Positions 1 to 12,759 of a stretch of DNA of 64,000 nucleotides are shown piece by piece (position 1 is the first letter of the stretch; the number at the start of each line of letters is the position of its first letter). Made by a program: the position numbers and the translations under genes. Source of the DNA: Imbricaverruca yamaguchii (Eukaryota > Arthropoda > Thecostraca > Neoverrucidae); the NCBI GenBank assembly GCA_034440575.1, contig JAOTOL010001207.1:62001-126000 (forward strand). Reading direction: 5' to 3'. The notes under the pieces were generated by a model. It did no database searches, had not been told where the DNA came from, and was given only the letters and a program-made list of their open reading frames with translations.

Positions 1-2030
1 AAAAGTATAAACTCACTTTGTTGTTCCAATAAGTAAATTAATTTATACAGTATGGAACTGGTTCACAGCTCACACACCAAAACTATTCAGTGTTGGAAAA
101 ACTGACATTTGTTGGTGTCATGCATACCAATACATTATGTACTCCAGGATTGTGACTAGACTAAATGAAATATTTTGTACTCCAGAATGGAAAACAAAGA
201 ACTACATTGTTTGGTTGAGTGCTACCACTCAAAGTCCATACCTGAAAACAACTAGCAGTTTCAGCAATCCCTGCATGCTGACCTATATACAACTTCTCAA
301 GGCAGTACAAACCATACTGAACATGTTTGTTGGTGTTGTGCTAAATATGTCTCTGTTCAACTGGCAGAGGGTGACATGTGAGATGATGCTACATTTGTGC
401 CAATATAGTCAATATTTAATTTAGTATTTACTCAATATTCATTCAATATTTATCAGTATTTATTCTTATATATTATATATTTATATTAATCAATGTGTAT
501 TCATTATTTCTTATGACATATTTGTGCTGCAGTCCCGGCCAAGAAGTACCAGAAATCCCTAGTTGGCAAATCTGGGGGTACTTGGTATTGCCAGAGTAAA
601 TCCTTCAAGCCTTGTTTGGTCATTAAGGTGCTTTGAATGTGCAAAGGTCATTTTGTTAAAGGGACAACTTCTTTAGACACAATGTTTAATGGAAAATGTT
701 CAATCAAATTTCCTAAAAGTGGCCCCAGAGCAAGCAGGTTCCTGAGGTGATTCCACCAAGAACCCAATGCCATGTGTGCACTTATGTACAGTGTCCTAAA
801 ATTGCTTCACCATTAACTGTGTGGTTGAAGAAAGAAGTTGCTTGGGAATAGTGAAAGATTGGAAGAAAATAAAGGATCGCCACTGAAGGATTAAAAAAGT
901 GGAATGCCTTTCACTTCAGTCACACTCATTTTACATTTTTTAGCAGTCATGTGTGTAATGACTGCCCACACATGTAGGAAAATGGTAAAAACCTAAGACA
1001 AGGATGAAATACACAATTCCACTAAGTGTGAATTTCCAGGCCACATGGTCAATTATTTTACACTGCTTATGTATGACTGTCGATTTCTTTTTTGGGGGGT
1101 GAGGGGGAATGTGTGCAAACATAAATAATGTACCATGAAATATAACTGTATTTGGCATTCATCAGTGTCAGTGGAAGGTCTGTAATACTTGTTCCAATCT
1201 TACTCTGACCCATCTCCTGTTTGCGAGCCCAGTGATCAGCTGTACTTCTAGCACTGGGGTAAGTGATTCTGACCAGCTTTATATTAACAGCAATAATAAA
1301 ACTGACTATTGGTCAGTTTTACACCAGCAATTTCCTCTCCCATCTAACTACTCTTGATCGTTCTGAGTTAATTCTTGCTGCAACTAAACATTCAGACATG
1401 AACTAAACAAGTACACCAAGGACCTTTTAATACTAATAAGAATTTGTTTCAATCAATTTTCTCAGCTTTTTCATGCAAAATAACTGTTTTTTGGGGGTGA
1501 AGATAGAACTGTTTTAGATAAATTGTTTTAGTATCATTTTCATTAAACCATTTTATGTTCGAAAACCCACATCCCAATGTACATATCTGTACATATCATA
1601 GGGTCACTTGAGTGAACTCAAATGTACTGAACTTACGCCAACATGCCCTGTTGTTGCGAGCGTGACTCATGCCAGACATCTCTGAATAACAGACTGATAT
1701 ATGTCACAAAGATTTCCAGAAGATTTCCACACAAGTTGTGGACATACTTGGCCACCGAAACAGATTTGAACGCAAGTGGGTGGTTTCTTTCGGAATATAC
1801 AGGTAATCGAGGCTCACACCTAAATATCAGGGCATACACACTAGCCAAAAGACTGGGTCACCTGTGAGCGATAACCCATCATCAACAATGGCAGGTTCTG
1901 TTCCCACTCAGTATGGTTCTCTGAAAGGTATTCCGCCAACATGTCAGTGACGGTGCGGATCATTCGCTTTCACTCGGTGTTTTCCTGTGGGTGATGGCTC
2001 GTTGCATTAGTTTTCTTTACACCAATACCA
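1..2030. other. AT-rich non-coding stretch, no gene seen
   Basis: No open frame here has recognisable protein similarity, and those present are short and lack coding-like composition. The stretch is AT-rich with scattered homopolymer runs. From about 1620 the base composition rises and the sequence ends in a retroelement-like tail. Confidence 0.6.
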
Positions 2031-2039
2031 ATAATACGT

Positions 2040-2085
2040 AGTCGAGGCGTCTGAAAGCCCAAATAACTAACTAACTAACCAATAA
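2040..2085 (+). repeat. Relic of the LINE/SINE 3' tail
   Basis: The segment reads gtcgaggcgtctgaaagccc followed by aaataac and tandem taac. It matches the 3' end shared by the retroelement tails at 19741-19800, 32430-32450, 38074-38126 and 41997-42064. The upstream half of the tail hairpin is not clear here, so this is a degenerate copy. Confidence 0.45.
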
Positions 2086-2397
2086 TATGGATACCTCAAC
2101 CACAATCTGGCTTACAAAATCTGCCACACAAACCGCGTGCGAGTTGCAAGGACAACCGTATCGGCCAAGAACCCACGAGTCAACAGTGGCAATTTTCACG
2201 TTCATTAGAGGGAAAACTTCCATCCACCGGATGAAATCATTGCAACACACCAAAAGATGTGACTTCCTAGCGTGGTCAGCAGGTCAGTCAAGAAATATCT
2301 TGAGTCTCACATGGCGTGCCGGCTTGAAGCTAGCCCTGCTGAAGCTGTAGGGTGCCATGAGTGCCTGAGGGCAAGGTATCTGAGCTACTCGAATCAC

Positions 2398-2863
<466 letters not shown>

Positions 2864-3065
2864 GACTGACTGACTGACTGACTGACTGACTGACTGACTG
2901 ACTGACTGACTGACTGACTGACTGACTGACTGACTGACTGACTGACTGACTGACTGACTGACTGACTGACTGACTGACTGACTGACTGACTGACTGACTG
3001 ACTGACTGACTGACTGACTGACTGACTGACTGACTGACTGACTGACTGACTGACTGACTGACTGA
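2864..3065. repeat. (GACT)n microsatellite abutting (GACA)n
   Basis: About 50 copies of GACT follow directly after the GACA array, with a single transition point at about 2862-2866. A short degenerate mixture of both units (agacagacacagacatacag) trails to about 3120. Confidence 0.97.
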
Positions 3066-3528
3066 CATGCAGACAGACACAGACATACAGATAAAGAGAC
3101 ACAGGCAGACAAATTGACACACAAAGCGATAGACATCAGTGGAAACGGTCTTCGACCCTTTTGTTTAACTAAACACACATCTATTTTTATTTCTCAATTG
3201 CATCCAATTATTGAAGCTTCCTCTTTTATACAGGATGTTCAATCCACAAAGCATGTCATTTTCACATATATCCTGAGCAGTCTCTGGACATTGGAAGCAT
3301 TCAACCAGGACAGACTTGTTCAGAGGATTGTACGAATCCCCGAAGCACATCATGACATCGACAAAAACATCGTCTTTGTAACATGTACCTAGCTGAAGTG
3401 CATTGTTTCCCTGCTGCACAGTCATTTGAAACTACCACACTTAAATTTTCTTCCTCTTCAATGGCACCCACTTCCCAACCTCCCATTGGACAATCCAATG
3501 TGTCATCTTCAGACCCCAGATGCATAAC

Positions 3529-4020
3529 CTAACACCTTTCATCATAGAAAGGCATCTGCCCTTGATCAGGCAACATTTTAAAGTCCTGTGAGTCCAGTTG
3601 AATATTACTAGATTGATCACTACTGTTAGCCACTCTTACCAGCTTCATATCATCAGCAAATTTGAATACTGTAAGATTGAATAAATTTGAATTTGAATTC
3701 TCCAAAGCCATACGTTAATGTTGTTCACAAAGATGATAGGGACAAGCGCACCTTTACTATAGCCATGTAACACTCCACTCAGAATATCCTTCCATTCACA
3801 TACATTTAACACTGTCCTTTGTTTTCCACCACTTAACCATGCCTATATCAAACATTGAACTTTGGGATCAATTCCATGTTGCTCTAGTTGAGAAATTGGA
3901 TGTTTGTGTGTTAACTATATCGAAAGCTTTGCTGAAGTCTAAATGCAAAGCGTCTGTCCAGTTTTGACTATGTACTTCTCTAGATACATACTCCATGAAC
4001 TCCAGTATTTACATACACCT
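3529..4020 (-). pseudogene. LINE reverse-transcriptase fragment (CR1-like)
   Basis: Read on the minus strand, the segment encodes a piece of non-LTR reverse transcriptase. A KFADDMKL motif (the FADD polymerase centre) lies near 3660, followed by the QMPFYDERC region typical after it. Upstream, a degenerate stretch resembles the fingers/palm region (FSKAFD-like). Stops and frame changes show it is dead. It most likely belongs to the CR1/L2 group, like the longer relic at 5211-8103, but the palindromic element at 4031-4264 sits between them and I cannot show that they were one insertion. Confidence 0.7.
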
Positions 4021-4030
4021 GAACCTGAAT

Positions 4031-4264
4031 CCAGAAAAATTGGTCAATGATTCAGGCCCAGGTTCAGGCTCATCTATTTTGATAGGTACAACCTTTCAAG
4101 GGATACTTCAACATGGATTTTGGTCCGGGAGATCTCACTTAGCTAGCCTACTTCATAGCTAAGCAAGATCTCCCACACCAAAACCCATTTTAAAATATCC
4201 CCTAAAAGGTTGTGCCTATCAAGATGGATGAGCCTGAACCTGAATCCTTGGCCAATTTGTCCAG
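4031..4264. mobile_element. Palindromic MITE (fold-back)
   Basis: Two arms of about 110 bp are imperfect inverted copies. The left arm runs from gaaaaattggtcaatgattc to about 4145, and the right arm runs from about 4160 to 4264, ending ccttggccaatttgtcc. Shared blocks include ttcaggctcatc, ttgatagg(t/c)acaacctt and gggagatct. The short loop contains agctagcctacttcatagct. There is no coding capacity. I did not identify a target duplication. Confidence 0.75.
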
Positions 4265-4269
4265 TACCG

Positions 4270-5200
4270 TACACATTGGTAGGTTGAAACTGACCAGCCT
4301 GTAGCTTCATTCACACTTCATACTCCCAATTTTTGAAAATTCATACCTTTGTATTTTGCCAATTTTCAGTTACTTCAGTACAAGAAAAATAATAATATTG
4401 AGGGTAACTGCTAAACTTGAGCACATCATATATCATGAAGCCCAGCAGCTGCATCATGTTTTACTTTCTACAACGGCTCTGTAGTTATTGTACGACCTTC
4501 TAACCCACCTCTTACCATAACATAGCTGGCAGTGGGATACAATGCACTTGTTCTCCTTAGTACATACTGATGAAAATTGCTTGCTTAGGGACTTAATAAT
4601 ATCACAACCATGAATCATTATTTCACCATCTACCTCCAGTGCCCCTAAACTAAATTATTTATATTTCAGATTGTAGAAGCTAATGAACCACTTAGCATTG
4701 CCTCCTGAACATCTTCAAGCTAATTTATTTTCAGCCAGTTTTTAGATGTCCTACACACCTAACTATATTTCTAGTTATTCTATATACTTCCAGGCATGTC
4801 TAGGAGTTAAGATTTTTTAGCTTCTTGAATGTCTATTTCTTTGATCCACAGATGTTATATTCATTAATCAGCCATGAAGGTTGTCTCTCACCTGGTTATC
4901 TCACCTGGTTGGTTCCCCAAATTCTCGAGCATCACTCACCCAGAGATGAGTTCCGTGACCGATGAATGGGAGCCCGTATCTGCAGGTACGCCAGTCCCCT
5001 AGACTAAAGAAAAGTATGGTTATCAGATAGACAGGGCAAGACACAGGAACTGGAATGTGTACCCTAAGCAGAAATTGTATGCTTAGAGTAGGCACTACAT
5101 CTGCTAATATGTTGTAGTCAGAAAATATTTCTGATAGAAGCTAAGAAAGATGAAGTATAGAGAAGTAAAGCTACTCTACAAGTTTGATTAGTATATTACC
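4270..5200. other. Non-coding stretch, nothing recognised
   Basis: AT-rich sequence with short random open frames only. It could be eroded LINE sequence between the relics on either side, but I see no protein motif to support that. Confidence 0.5.
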
Positions 5201-5210
5201 ATGGTTAATC

Positions 5211-6662
5211 CTATTCAATATATTTGTACAGCAATGTGCAGGGATTTGCATGCAGTGTCGCTTTAAATGTCCCCAGGTCTGTTAAGATTACCACATCTTC
5301 AGGCAGTGAATTCCAGGTGGCACAGCATCGGAGGCTAAAAATATCCTCCTGCAATCTACTGATGCTCGCCCGTGTGCCAATTTCAAGGAGTGGCCACGTG
5401 TGTTCACTGATGGTGCTAGCACAAACATGTCCGTGATCTTGATGGCAGAATGGCCATGAAAAATATTCCAGCATTTGGTCATGTCTGCTCGAATTAGTCT
5501 ACCTTTAACCGAGTACAAATATAGTTTCCGTAATCGGGCTCCATAATCCAGACCATTCATCCCATTTGTGTTTCTTGTCCACCTTCTCTGTACCGATTCT
5601 AGACGCTTTAAATTACAAATGTAACCTGTGTTCAAAACACATGATGAAAACTCCAAAAGTGGCCTGACATGAGCAATGTATAGTGTTTTCACAAATTCAG
5701 GAGCGTGGCATAAAGTAGAACTTAGCAGGTTGCTGGCCAGGCTCCCAGTATTCTGCACTATTCTGTCAACATGTTAATGGAATTGCAAGTTTGTAGCTAC
5801 TAAATGCCCAGCCATTAAATGCCCAAGTCAGTATGGACCTCAACAAAGCTGACATGAAATCCATCCAGGTAATAATTTGCATAAGGACCAATATTTTTAG
5901 AGTCACATGAGCCACTGTGTACTTTCAGAGCTCCACATTTCTTGGCATTCATTGCTAGTCCCCATGACTTGGCAGTACTAACCAGAGTACCTGTATCTTT
6001 TTGACCCTGTGAAATGCCAGCCAGCAGGTCTGAGACAGATTTGTACTTAAGTTTCATGTATATTTTTAGGTCATCTGCAAAAACCTTGAATTGAGACTGA
6101 ATATCATGAGGTACATAGTTCACATAGTTCAGAAATAACACAGGACCTAGCACAGAGCCCTGAGGTACTCCACTCAGAACATCTCTTGGTTTGCTTGAAG
6201 AACCAGAGACAAGCACTTGCATTTTCCTGCCACAGAAAATTTTTGATCCAGGTGAGGATTGTCTCTGGGACCCCTAAAGCTCTCAATTTTTTTCAGTATC
6301 AGCAAATGATTAACAGCATCAAATACCTTTTAAAAATAAAGTAAAATAACATCCACCATATAGCCCTCATCTAGCCAGGTAGAGACAGTCTCACATGTTA
6401 GAAGTAGTTGATCCTCTATGGAACGTCCACGCCGAAAGCCAAATTGGCCTTGGTCCAGGAAATGATGGACCTCCAAAAATTATGTGAGCTTCTCAACAAT
6501 TACATGTTCAAGAATTTTGCATAGGACAGAAGTAAAACTCACTGGGCGATAATTTAGTGGATCATACCTCAAACCATTTTTAAAGATTGGGATTACCTGT
6601 GAAGTTATCAAACTGTCAGGAAGGCATCCAGTAGAAAGGGATGAGCTAAAAATTCTGAACAA
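5211..6662 (-). pseudogene. LINE reverse transcriptase and C-terminal region, CR1-like
   Basis: Reverse-transcriptase motifs in order on the minus strand are: LPDSLITSQVIPIFKNG and YDPLNYRPVSFTSVLCKILE (6662-6480), then SGVPQGSVLGPVLF and FKVFADDLKIYMKL (6222-6040, FADD catalytic pair). Next is a thumb with TLYIAHVRPLLEFSSCV and RLESVQRRWTRN (5758-5560), and finally the family-typical tail LIRADMTKCWNIFHG, NTRGHSLKLAHGRASVDCRR and a WNSLPEDVV block (5500-5280). The blocks fall in different frames, which marks an inactive copy. The intact element would copy its own RNA into chromosomal DNA at an endonuclease nick. Confidence 0.85.
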
Positions 6663-6694
6663 TGGTTTTACAAGCTCCTCATGGCAGGATACAA

Positions 6695-8103
6695 TTAATT
6701 GAGGGTGGACCCATCAGAGCCCTTGCTGGAGGACCCATCCACCTCCCTCAAAATTTTGAGCACATCAGCTTCAGAGATATTGATGCTCTGCAGCACTGCT
6801 TCAGTGGTTTGGTGTGGGGCTGGGTTTGCTAGTCTACTTGTGCAGTATGCTGAAGAAGAGGTCCCTGCAAATTTTTTCAGCCATTTCCGGCAGTCACTTG
6901 TGATTCCATATTTCCCCCTCAATGGCCAGAGGGAAGTTTTGCTGATTTCCTGGTATTGTATGTATGAGTGAAATTCCTCGGAAGATAGTTTGTGAATTAA
7001 TGACAATTCATACTTAATCTGGGAGTGATTACTAAAATTTATATACTGTATTCAAATCTAGGTAAGATCTCAGTGAACGATCTGCCTGTACAGACTGTGT
7101 CCCAAATTGGTTTCTGTCCTGTTTGTACTTTGTCCATGCATCCTTTCTCCTACCTAGTAAACTTTGAGAAGGTCTGGTTGGCCATGGAGGATGCCCCCTT
7201 GGTACAACAATGGATACATCCAAATTTGCAAGAGCTGATAATATTTATAGGAACCTATTGCACTTTCCACTATTGTGCAAATACTGAAACTCAAGGCTCC
7301 AGTCATATTCAACCAGACGTTCCTTAATGGCTCTGTATTTTCCTCTGTGCCAAGACCTTTTCAGTATGGTATTGCTAGATGTAGTTAATTTTATTGTCTG
7401 AAAATAATAGTGAATTAAAACAGGACAGTGTTGGCATTGGGGAAAGGGGGGCAATATTTATACCACCCCAACCCTATCTACTTTGGAAGTTAAAATTAAA
7501 TCCAGTGTGTTTCCTGAAATTACAAAGGTAGGCTGATGAATCCACTTAGTTAGACCAAGCATCTGCAAACAGTCAATGAAAGATCTATCTGTGGGAGTAA
7601 TGCTCACTGTGTCAGTAGCACCATCAGATCAATGCACTGATGATAAATTAAAAGCTCCCAAGATAACTATTTCTTTGCCATCACAAAAATCAGTCAAAAA
7701 AGTTACAAGGGCCTGGTTCTGGCCCTCGGAGTTTGATGGAGGGCGGTAAACACACTATGTGAACACACTATGTGAAGGTACACATCCTTCAGAAAAATAA
7801 CATGAACATTGGGAGTGGAGAACTTGATTGATTGAAACTTAATGCCATGCTTCACATAAAGACAAACACCATGCTTGGAAGTAGGACCAATTGTATCAGT
7901 TCTCACTATCTCTCATAACTTGCTATATATACAAACAAGCTAGGAACTGATGGTAACAACCAAGTTTCATTAGCTGCCAGTATGTCAATTTTTCTGTATG
8001 AGAGGAAAGTGGATGTATACATAATTTTGTTTTGTATACAATTAAGATTCACTAAAGATATTTTAAGTTTGGAGAAAAACAAAGCTTGCCGGAAAGTATT
8101 CAA
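6695..8103 (-). pseudogene. LINE apurinic-type endonuclease region, decayed
   Basis: The minus strand from 8103 reads KISLVNLNCIQNK and then DILAANETWL, which matches the N-terminal N and catalytic E(T) motifs of LINE AP endonucleases. A block with SKHGVCLYVKHGI, VYLHIVC and VILGAFNL (about 7860-7640) corresponds to the GDFN region with D replaced by A. The rest to 6695 is a low-conservation linker with LLGRRKDAWTKYK and a DVLKILREVDGSSSKGSDG segment that leads into the RT. Several stops interrupt the frame. Confidence 0.75.
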
Positions 8104-8109
8104 GGGAGC

Positions 8110-8410
8110 CTTACTTGTTAGTTTAAAGGTTGTTGCTCCCCCATCCTAGCATGCATGCATCTGTAGAACTCTTGTTGAGAGTATGTTAGGTCCCTATGAA
8201 TATAAAGGGACTTTAAATCCTCATGTTTTGCCATTTCTCTGGCATTTTCAAGAAGCAGTTTTCATACATCACTACCCACTATTTTAGCCCCATAAATATC
8301 CTTCTCCTGACTAATGCATACTATATCTGTCAAGACAACCTCAGCACTCATGATTTTTTGTGCTGCTGCCTTACTTTTTGCTTGACCTCAGGCAGGGATC
8401 TAGCTCTAGA
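8110..8410. other. Short non-coding spacer
   Basis: Unique-looking sequence between the LINE relic and the hAT-type element. Nothing recognised. The last 8 bases (gccacgga, 8411-8418) are the left target-site duplicate of the next element. Confidence 0.6.
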
Positions 8411-8489
8411 GCCACGGACAGGGGCGTCGCCACAGGGGGGCAGGGGACAATTGCCCCCCTGCCGTGAGACTGGGGGGGGGCGCCGCCTC

Positions 8490-10560
8490 CTTAAATTTGA
8501 GGAGGCCCCCAGGACGAAAAGTATACCCCAGGACGAACAGGAGGCCCCCGGGACGACAAAGAAACCCCCAGGACGAAAAGGAGGCCCTCCAGGACAAAAG
8601 AGAGGCCCCCATGACGAAAACGAGGCCCTCCAGGACGAAAAGGAGGCCCCCATAATGAAAAAGAGGCCCTTCAGGACGAAAAAGAGGCCCTTCAGGACGA
8701 AAAGGAGGCCCTCCAGGACGAAAGGGAGGCCCTCCAGGACGAAAAGGTGGCCCTCCAGGACAAAAAGAAGGCCCTCCAGGACGAAAAGGAGCCCCCAACA
8801 CGAAAAAGAGATTCTACAAATTAGGGGCCTACAGGAGGAGGCCCATAATTTGAAAAAAGAAGTCACCTAGGAGAGGGTAGGAGGCCACAGAAATCAAGAG
8901 TGCCAACTACTGACACGGAGGCTCCCAGGACGAAAAGTAGGCCCCCAGGACGAAAAAGAGGCCCTCCATGACGAAAAGCAGGCCCTCCAAGACGAAATGG
9001 AGGCCCTCCAGGACGAAAAGGAGGCCCCCAGGACGAAAAGAAGGCCCCAGGACGAAAAGGAGGCCCCCCAAGACGAAAAAGAGTTTCTACAAATCACGGG
9101 CCTCCAGGTGGAAGCCCATAATTTGAAAAAGAAGTCACCTAGGGGAGGGTAGGAGGCCCCAAAAATCAAGAGAATGCCAAAAATTTGCACGGAGGCTCCC
9201 AACATTGCAAGGGAGTCTAAATACGGGAAGGGAGGCCTAATAAAATGAGAGGAGGCCCTAAGGCGGAAAAGAAAGCCAGTGGATATGAGATGAGGTTTCG
9301 GAGCAGGGACGTCGCTACCGGGGTGGGGGCAGCGGGGACAATCGTCCCCACCCATTGTCATAAGACTTGGGGGGGGGGGGGTGCGCCACCTGTAAGTTGA
9401 GGAGACCACTATGGGGAAATGCATAATACAAAAAGGTGGGCAAGGAGCCCGACGGGACAGAAGATGATGCTGTCGAGGTGGATCCAAGACTGGTAACGAG
9501 GCCCCCAGGAAATAGGAGTACCCTAGAAGGGAAAATTTAAGACAAGGACGCAAAAGCAACCTGCTAAGAGAATAATGAGGCTCCAAACACAGATGAGGAT
9601 GACACCCAGAAATCAAGAGGGCCAAAAATTGGCACTGAGGCCTCCAGAATTGCAAAGGAGGCCCCAATAGGGGAAGGGAGACCCCAGAAAGTGAGAGGAG
9701 AGGCCCTATGACGGAAAAGAAAGCCAATGGATATGAGATGAGGTTTCGGAGACTCAATAATAGGCACCAAAACGAGTAAGGCTCCACCAAAATAGAAAAG
9801 AATGATCCAGAAACATGGCAGGAGGCACCTAATGCGGAAGAGGACGATCCAAGGTTGAAAATAAGACCCCATGATGAACGAGGTCCCTAAAATTGGAGAG
9901 AAAGGCCATTGTATAAGAGATAGCTCCCAGGCGGAAAAGAAGCTTCGCAGATGGCCAAGAAGGTCCCCGGGAAATAACAAGACCACTGAGATAAGAAAGG
10001 TTGTGTATAATTTGGAAGAGGAGGAGCCTGGGAGAGAAGAGGAGTCCACCAGGAGATAAGATATCACCCTTAAGATGGGCGATGTTCGAATCAAAACGCA
10101 GAGCAAGAGGTACCCAAGACGTAAGAGGAGGCCACTAATTTGAAAAAGAACTCTAGAAGAGAAATGAGGGCCCTGCCGGACTCGAGAGGAGTCCCCCCAA
10201 AAATGAGTATGTCTATAGGACTGAATGAGGCCCCAAAGACCAGAAAGATTTCCAGGAAAATGAGAGGAGGCCCTCAAGATGGGAGTGGTAACAGGTGTGA
10301 AGTGAGGTTTCCAAAATTGAAGATTCCCTCAAGACTGGTAAGGCTTTGCCAGGATTAAGGAGGAGGCCCACGAGGCGTGGCAGGAGGCCCCTAATTTGGC
10401 AGATAATGCTCCTGGGACATGAGAAGAAGCCCCATGCCATGGTAAAGGGCCCAAGGATGTAAGAGAAGGCCCTTCAAGACGAGAGAGGAAGACATTGAAT
10501 ATAGACGAGGGTAGGACATAAGACGTTGAAAACCGGTAGTCTTCAGGAAATGGGACTAGA
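8490..10560 (+). repeat. 21-bp degenerate minisatellite, block I
   Basis: The core unit is approximately tccaggacgaaaaggaggccc (21 bp), clearest at 8680-8790 where seven consecutive units differ by one to three bases. Divergence grows to the right. Because 21 is a multiple of 3, one frame reads a seven-residue S-R-T-K-R-R-P repeat for about 200 codons. This is an artefact of the array. Confidence 0.85.
9303..9395 (+). repeat. Second, internal copy of the element's left end
   Basis: The sequence cagggacgtcgctaccgggg is followed by a short inverted gggacaatcgtcccc, then cataagactt and a long G run. It repeats the order seen at the true left end at 8419-8490 (caggggcgtcgcc, gggacaattgccccc, gtgagact, G run). 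It marks either a nested insertion of a related element or an internal duplication of the end. Confidence 0.7.
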
Positions 10561-10599
10561 TACGTATGGCGCGACATGAGGCCTATAATTTGCAAGAAA

Positions 10600-12250
10600 C
10601 CCCTAAGAGGTGGTAAAAGTCGTGCCGGGGTGTTTCACATTTACGGCAAGGACCAAAACAATCCGGCCGGGGACCCTGAAAATCACGCTGAGCCTGGGTG
10701 TACCAAAAATGTACGACCGGACCATGAAAATAAATATAGTGGAACGACGGGTCGTACCATTCCACAACAGTCTCAATGGGACCAAAGCAAATGAAGACAG
10801 AGCAACGAAAAACACTCCGGACATGGATTCAACTTTGAAAAACACTCACAAAACCACAAACAAAACACTCCAACTCTGGGGCCCAACAATAATGCCAAAA
10901 CCCCTAAAACGTCTTAGACCCCAAAAAGTATCGAGGCAGCTAAAGCTCGCGCTAGGGATCCAAGAAAATGACGTCGAAGCCCAAAAGATCACATTGGACT
11001 ATATAAAGAAATCACGTCGCAGCCCTTGAAAATCACCCTGGAGGCCCAGAAGGGCGCGCCGGGCCCCAAAAGTCGCAGCTGCTCCAAAAATAAATTCTTA
11101 ACCGGAATGTCACTCCGGGACAAAAATACACTCCTTCAGTGGCCACAGTGGCATATCAAAAGGGGAAATTCATCCTCTGTCCTGAGGCATAAACTCTCAA
11201 GGATCGTGCCGGGCTCCAAAACTCGCGCTGGGGTCACCAAAATACGCGTCGGTCCACCACAATTCGCGCAGGGGTATCCAAATAAGTACCTCGGGCCCCT
11301 AAAAACTCATTCCGAGGCTCGAAAACTTGCAATGGGAACCGCCAAAATCGCGTTGGGGCAACAGCTAAGTACAACACTTCCCACAAACTCAAATCTATCC
11401 CCAAAAATATCGCGCTCGGGACCCACAATTCCCATCGGTAGTCCCGTCGAAGCTCCACAAAATTGGCGTTTAGGCCCACACGTAAGAACAGTGTGACCAC
11501 AAAAACCAAATCGGTATCCAAAAAAATAAAGCTGGAGACTTCCAAAATAAGAATAGATTTAACGAAATGAATGTCCTGTTCAAGAACATGGCTCTGGAGC
11601 GCCGAACATGCAACCGATGCCTTCACAAATTGCGTATGACAGTGAAGAACATACCGTATCTTTAAAAAAAATAGAGGCGAGATGCAAAACGTGGCGCCAG
11701 GGACTTCAAAAATCAGGCCGGGATTCGGAATTTACAACAACAAAAAAATCCACAAAAATCTCATTGAGCCCAAAAACTGGCGTTGGGTCCCCGGAACCAC
11801 GCGCGTGGGCGCGATAAATCGCGCTGGGACTAAGAAGCACCGCACCGAAGCCACAAAATCTTACTGGAGCTCCACAAATGTGCGTCAGAAGCCAAAAAAA
11901 AAACACAACAGGAACCTAAGAGCAGAACGGGGGCCGACAATACAACTGGCCCTCCAAAACGCACATAGTCTCCCAAAAAGCGACAGGGCCTTAATGCATG
12001 CGTTGCAGTCATAAATAAACATACCTGGACCTCTAAAAAAAATGCACAAGAAGCTCTTATGGCACACAGAGGTCATAAGAACGCACCAGGTCCTGCAAAA
12101 GAGGCCGTGACCGCAAATGGCAACATGGTTCCAAAACGAACAAAAGCACCGGGCGTTACATGAAGACATCGGGATCTTCGAAAACGCCATGACGCGTTAA
12201 AAAAAACTCATCGGTGTCCAAAAAAGCAACAACACTGAAACGAGGAGGGG
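10600..12250 (+). repeat. 21-bp degenerate minisatellite, block II
   Basis: Units such as ctccaaaactcgcgctggggt, caccaaaatacgcgtcggtcc and accacaattcgcgcaggggta follow one another at 21-bp spacing (11210-11360). The period matches block I but the consensus has shifted (ccaaaa-tcgcg-ctgggg-cc). This suggests a common origin followed by separate homogenisation. Confidence 0.75.
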
Positions 12251-12259
12251 TTTCGAAAA

Positions 12260-12690
12260 TGCATTAGGCCGCTGCGCAGAAAGACGCAGTGGGTCCAACA
12301 AAGAACACTGAGAAAGGGTCTCGGTTCGACAGGCATTCTCGGAGGATAGCAGCAAAGATATCAGGTTCGTCAAAGCTGAGCGGTATTTGCATTTCTTAGC
12401 TACCAGAAAATGTAGGAGGTAGGAAATTAATGATCGGATTTAATTACTGAACTTTTCGCAGCAAGCGCCCATACTAAGCATTGCAACACGTCAAGTATGG
12501 CCCAAGTTTATCATGTGACAGTAATTAGCAAAATGCAGAAGTCCTACCAGAATCCGCAGCATAGTACGAAGTGTTGCGAATGCACCGAATGCGCAAAATG
12601 AGTGTGCACGTGCACAGACGTTGGCGTCGTGGCGACCAGGTGATATGAACTGAGATGCCTGAAATTGGGAAACTTTACATTTCAAAGTGA
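12260..12690. other. Unique spacer inside the hAT-type element
   Basis: This sequence separates the plus-oriented block II from the inverted block III and shows no 21-bp periodicity. Nothing coding is recognised. Confidence 0.5.
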
Positions 12691-12759
12691 TGGGTAATAC
12701 ATTTTTAATTCCAGTTGGGGGGTTTAATACATTTTCTAAACTCCTGCGCGTTTTAGGGT

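Larger units (their letters stand above)
5211..8103 (-). mobile_element. Decayed near-full-length CR1-like LINE (ORF2)
   Basis: On the minus strand the order is apurinic endonuclease (8103 down to about 7600), linker, reverse transcriptase (about 6700 to 5800) and C-terminal thumb/tail (5758 to 5211). This is the order of a CR1/L2-group ORF2. Each block is recognisable but separated by stops and frameshifts, so the copy is dead. No ORF1 was recognised upstream, on the higher-coordinate side, before the hAT-type element begins at 8419. The CR1/L2 assignment rests on the RT and C-terminal wording (LSGVPQGSVLGP, NTRGH, HGRASVDCRR) and is moderately firm. Confidence 0.85.

Noticed and set aside
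8348..8870. Lys/Arg/Pro-rich and Phe/Leu/Gly-rich frames of 130-215 codons
   Set aside because: They are seven-residue translations of the 21-bp satellite inside the hAT-type element.
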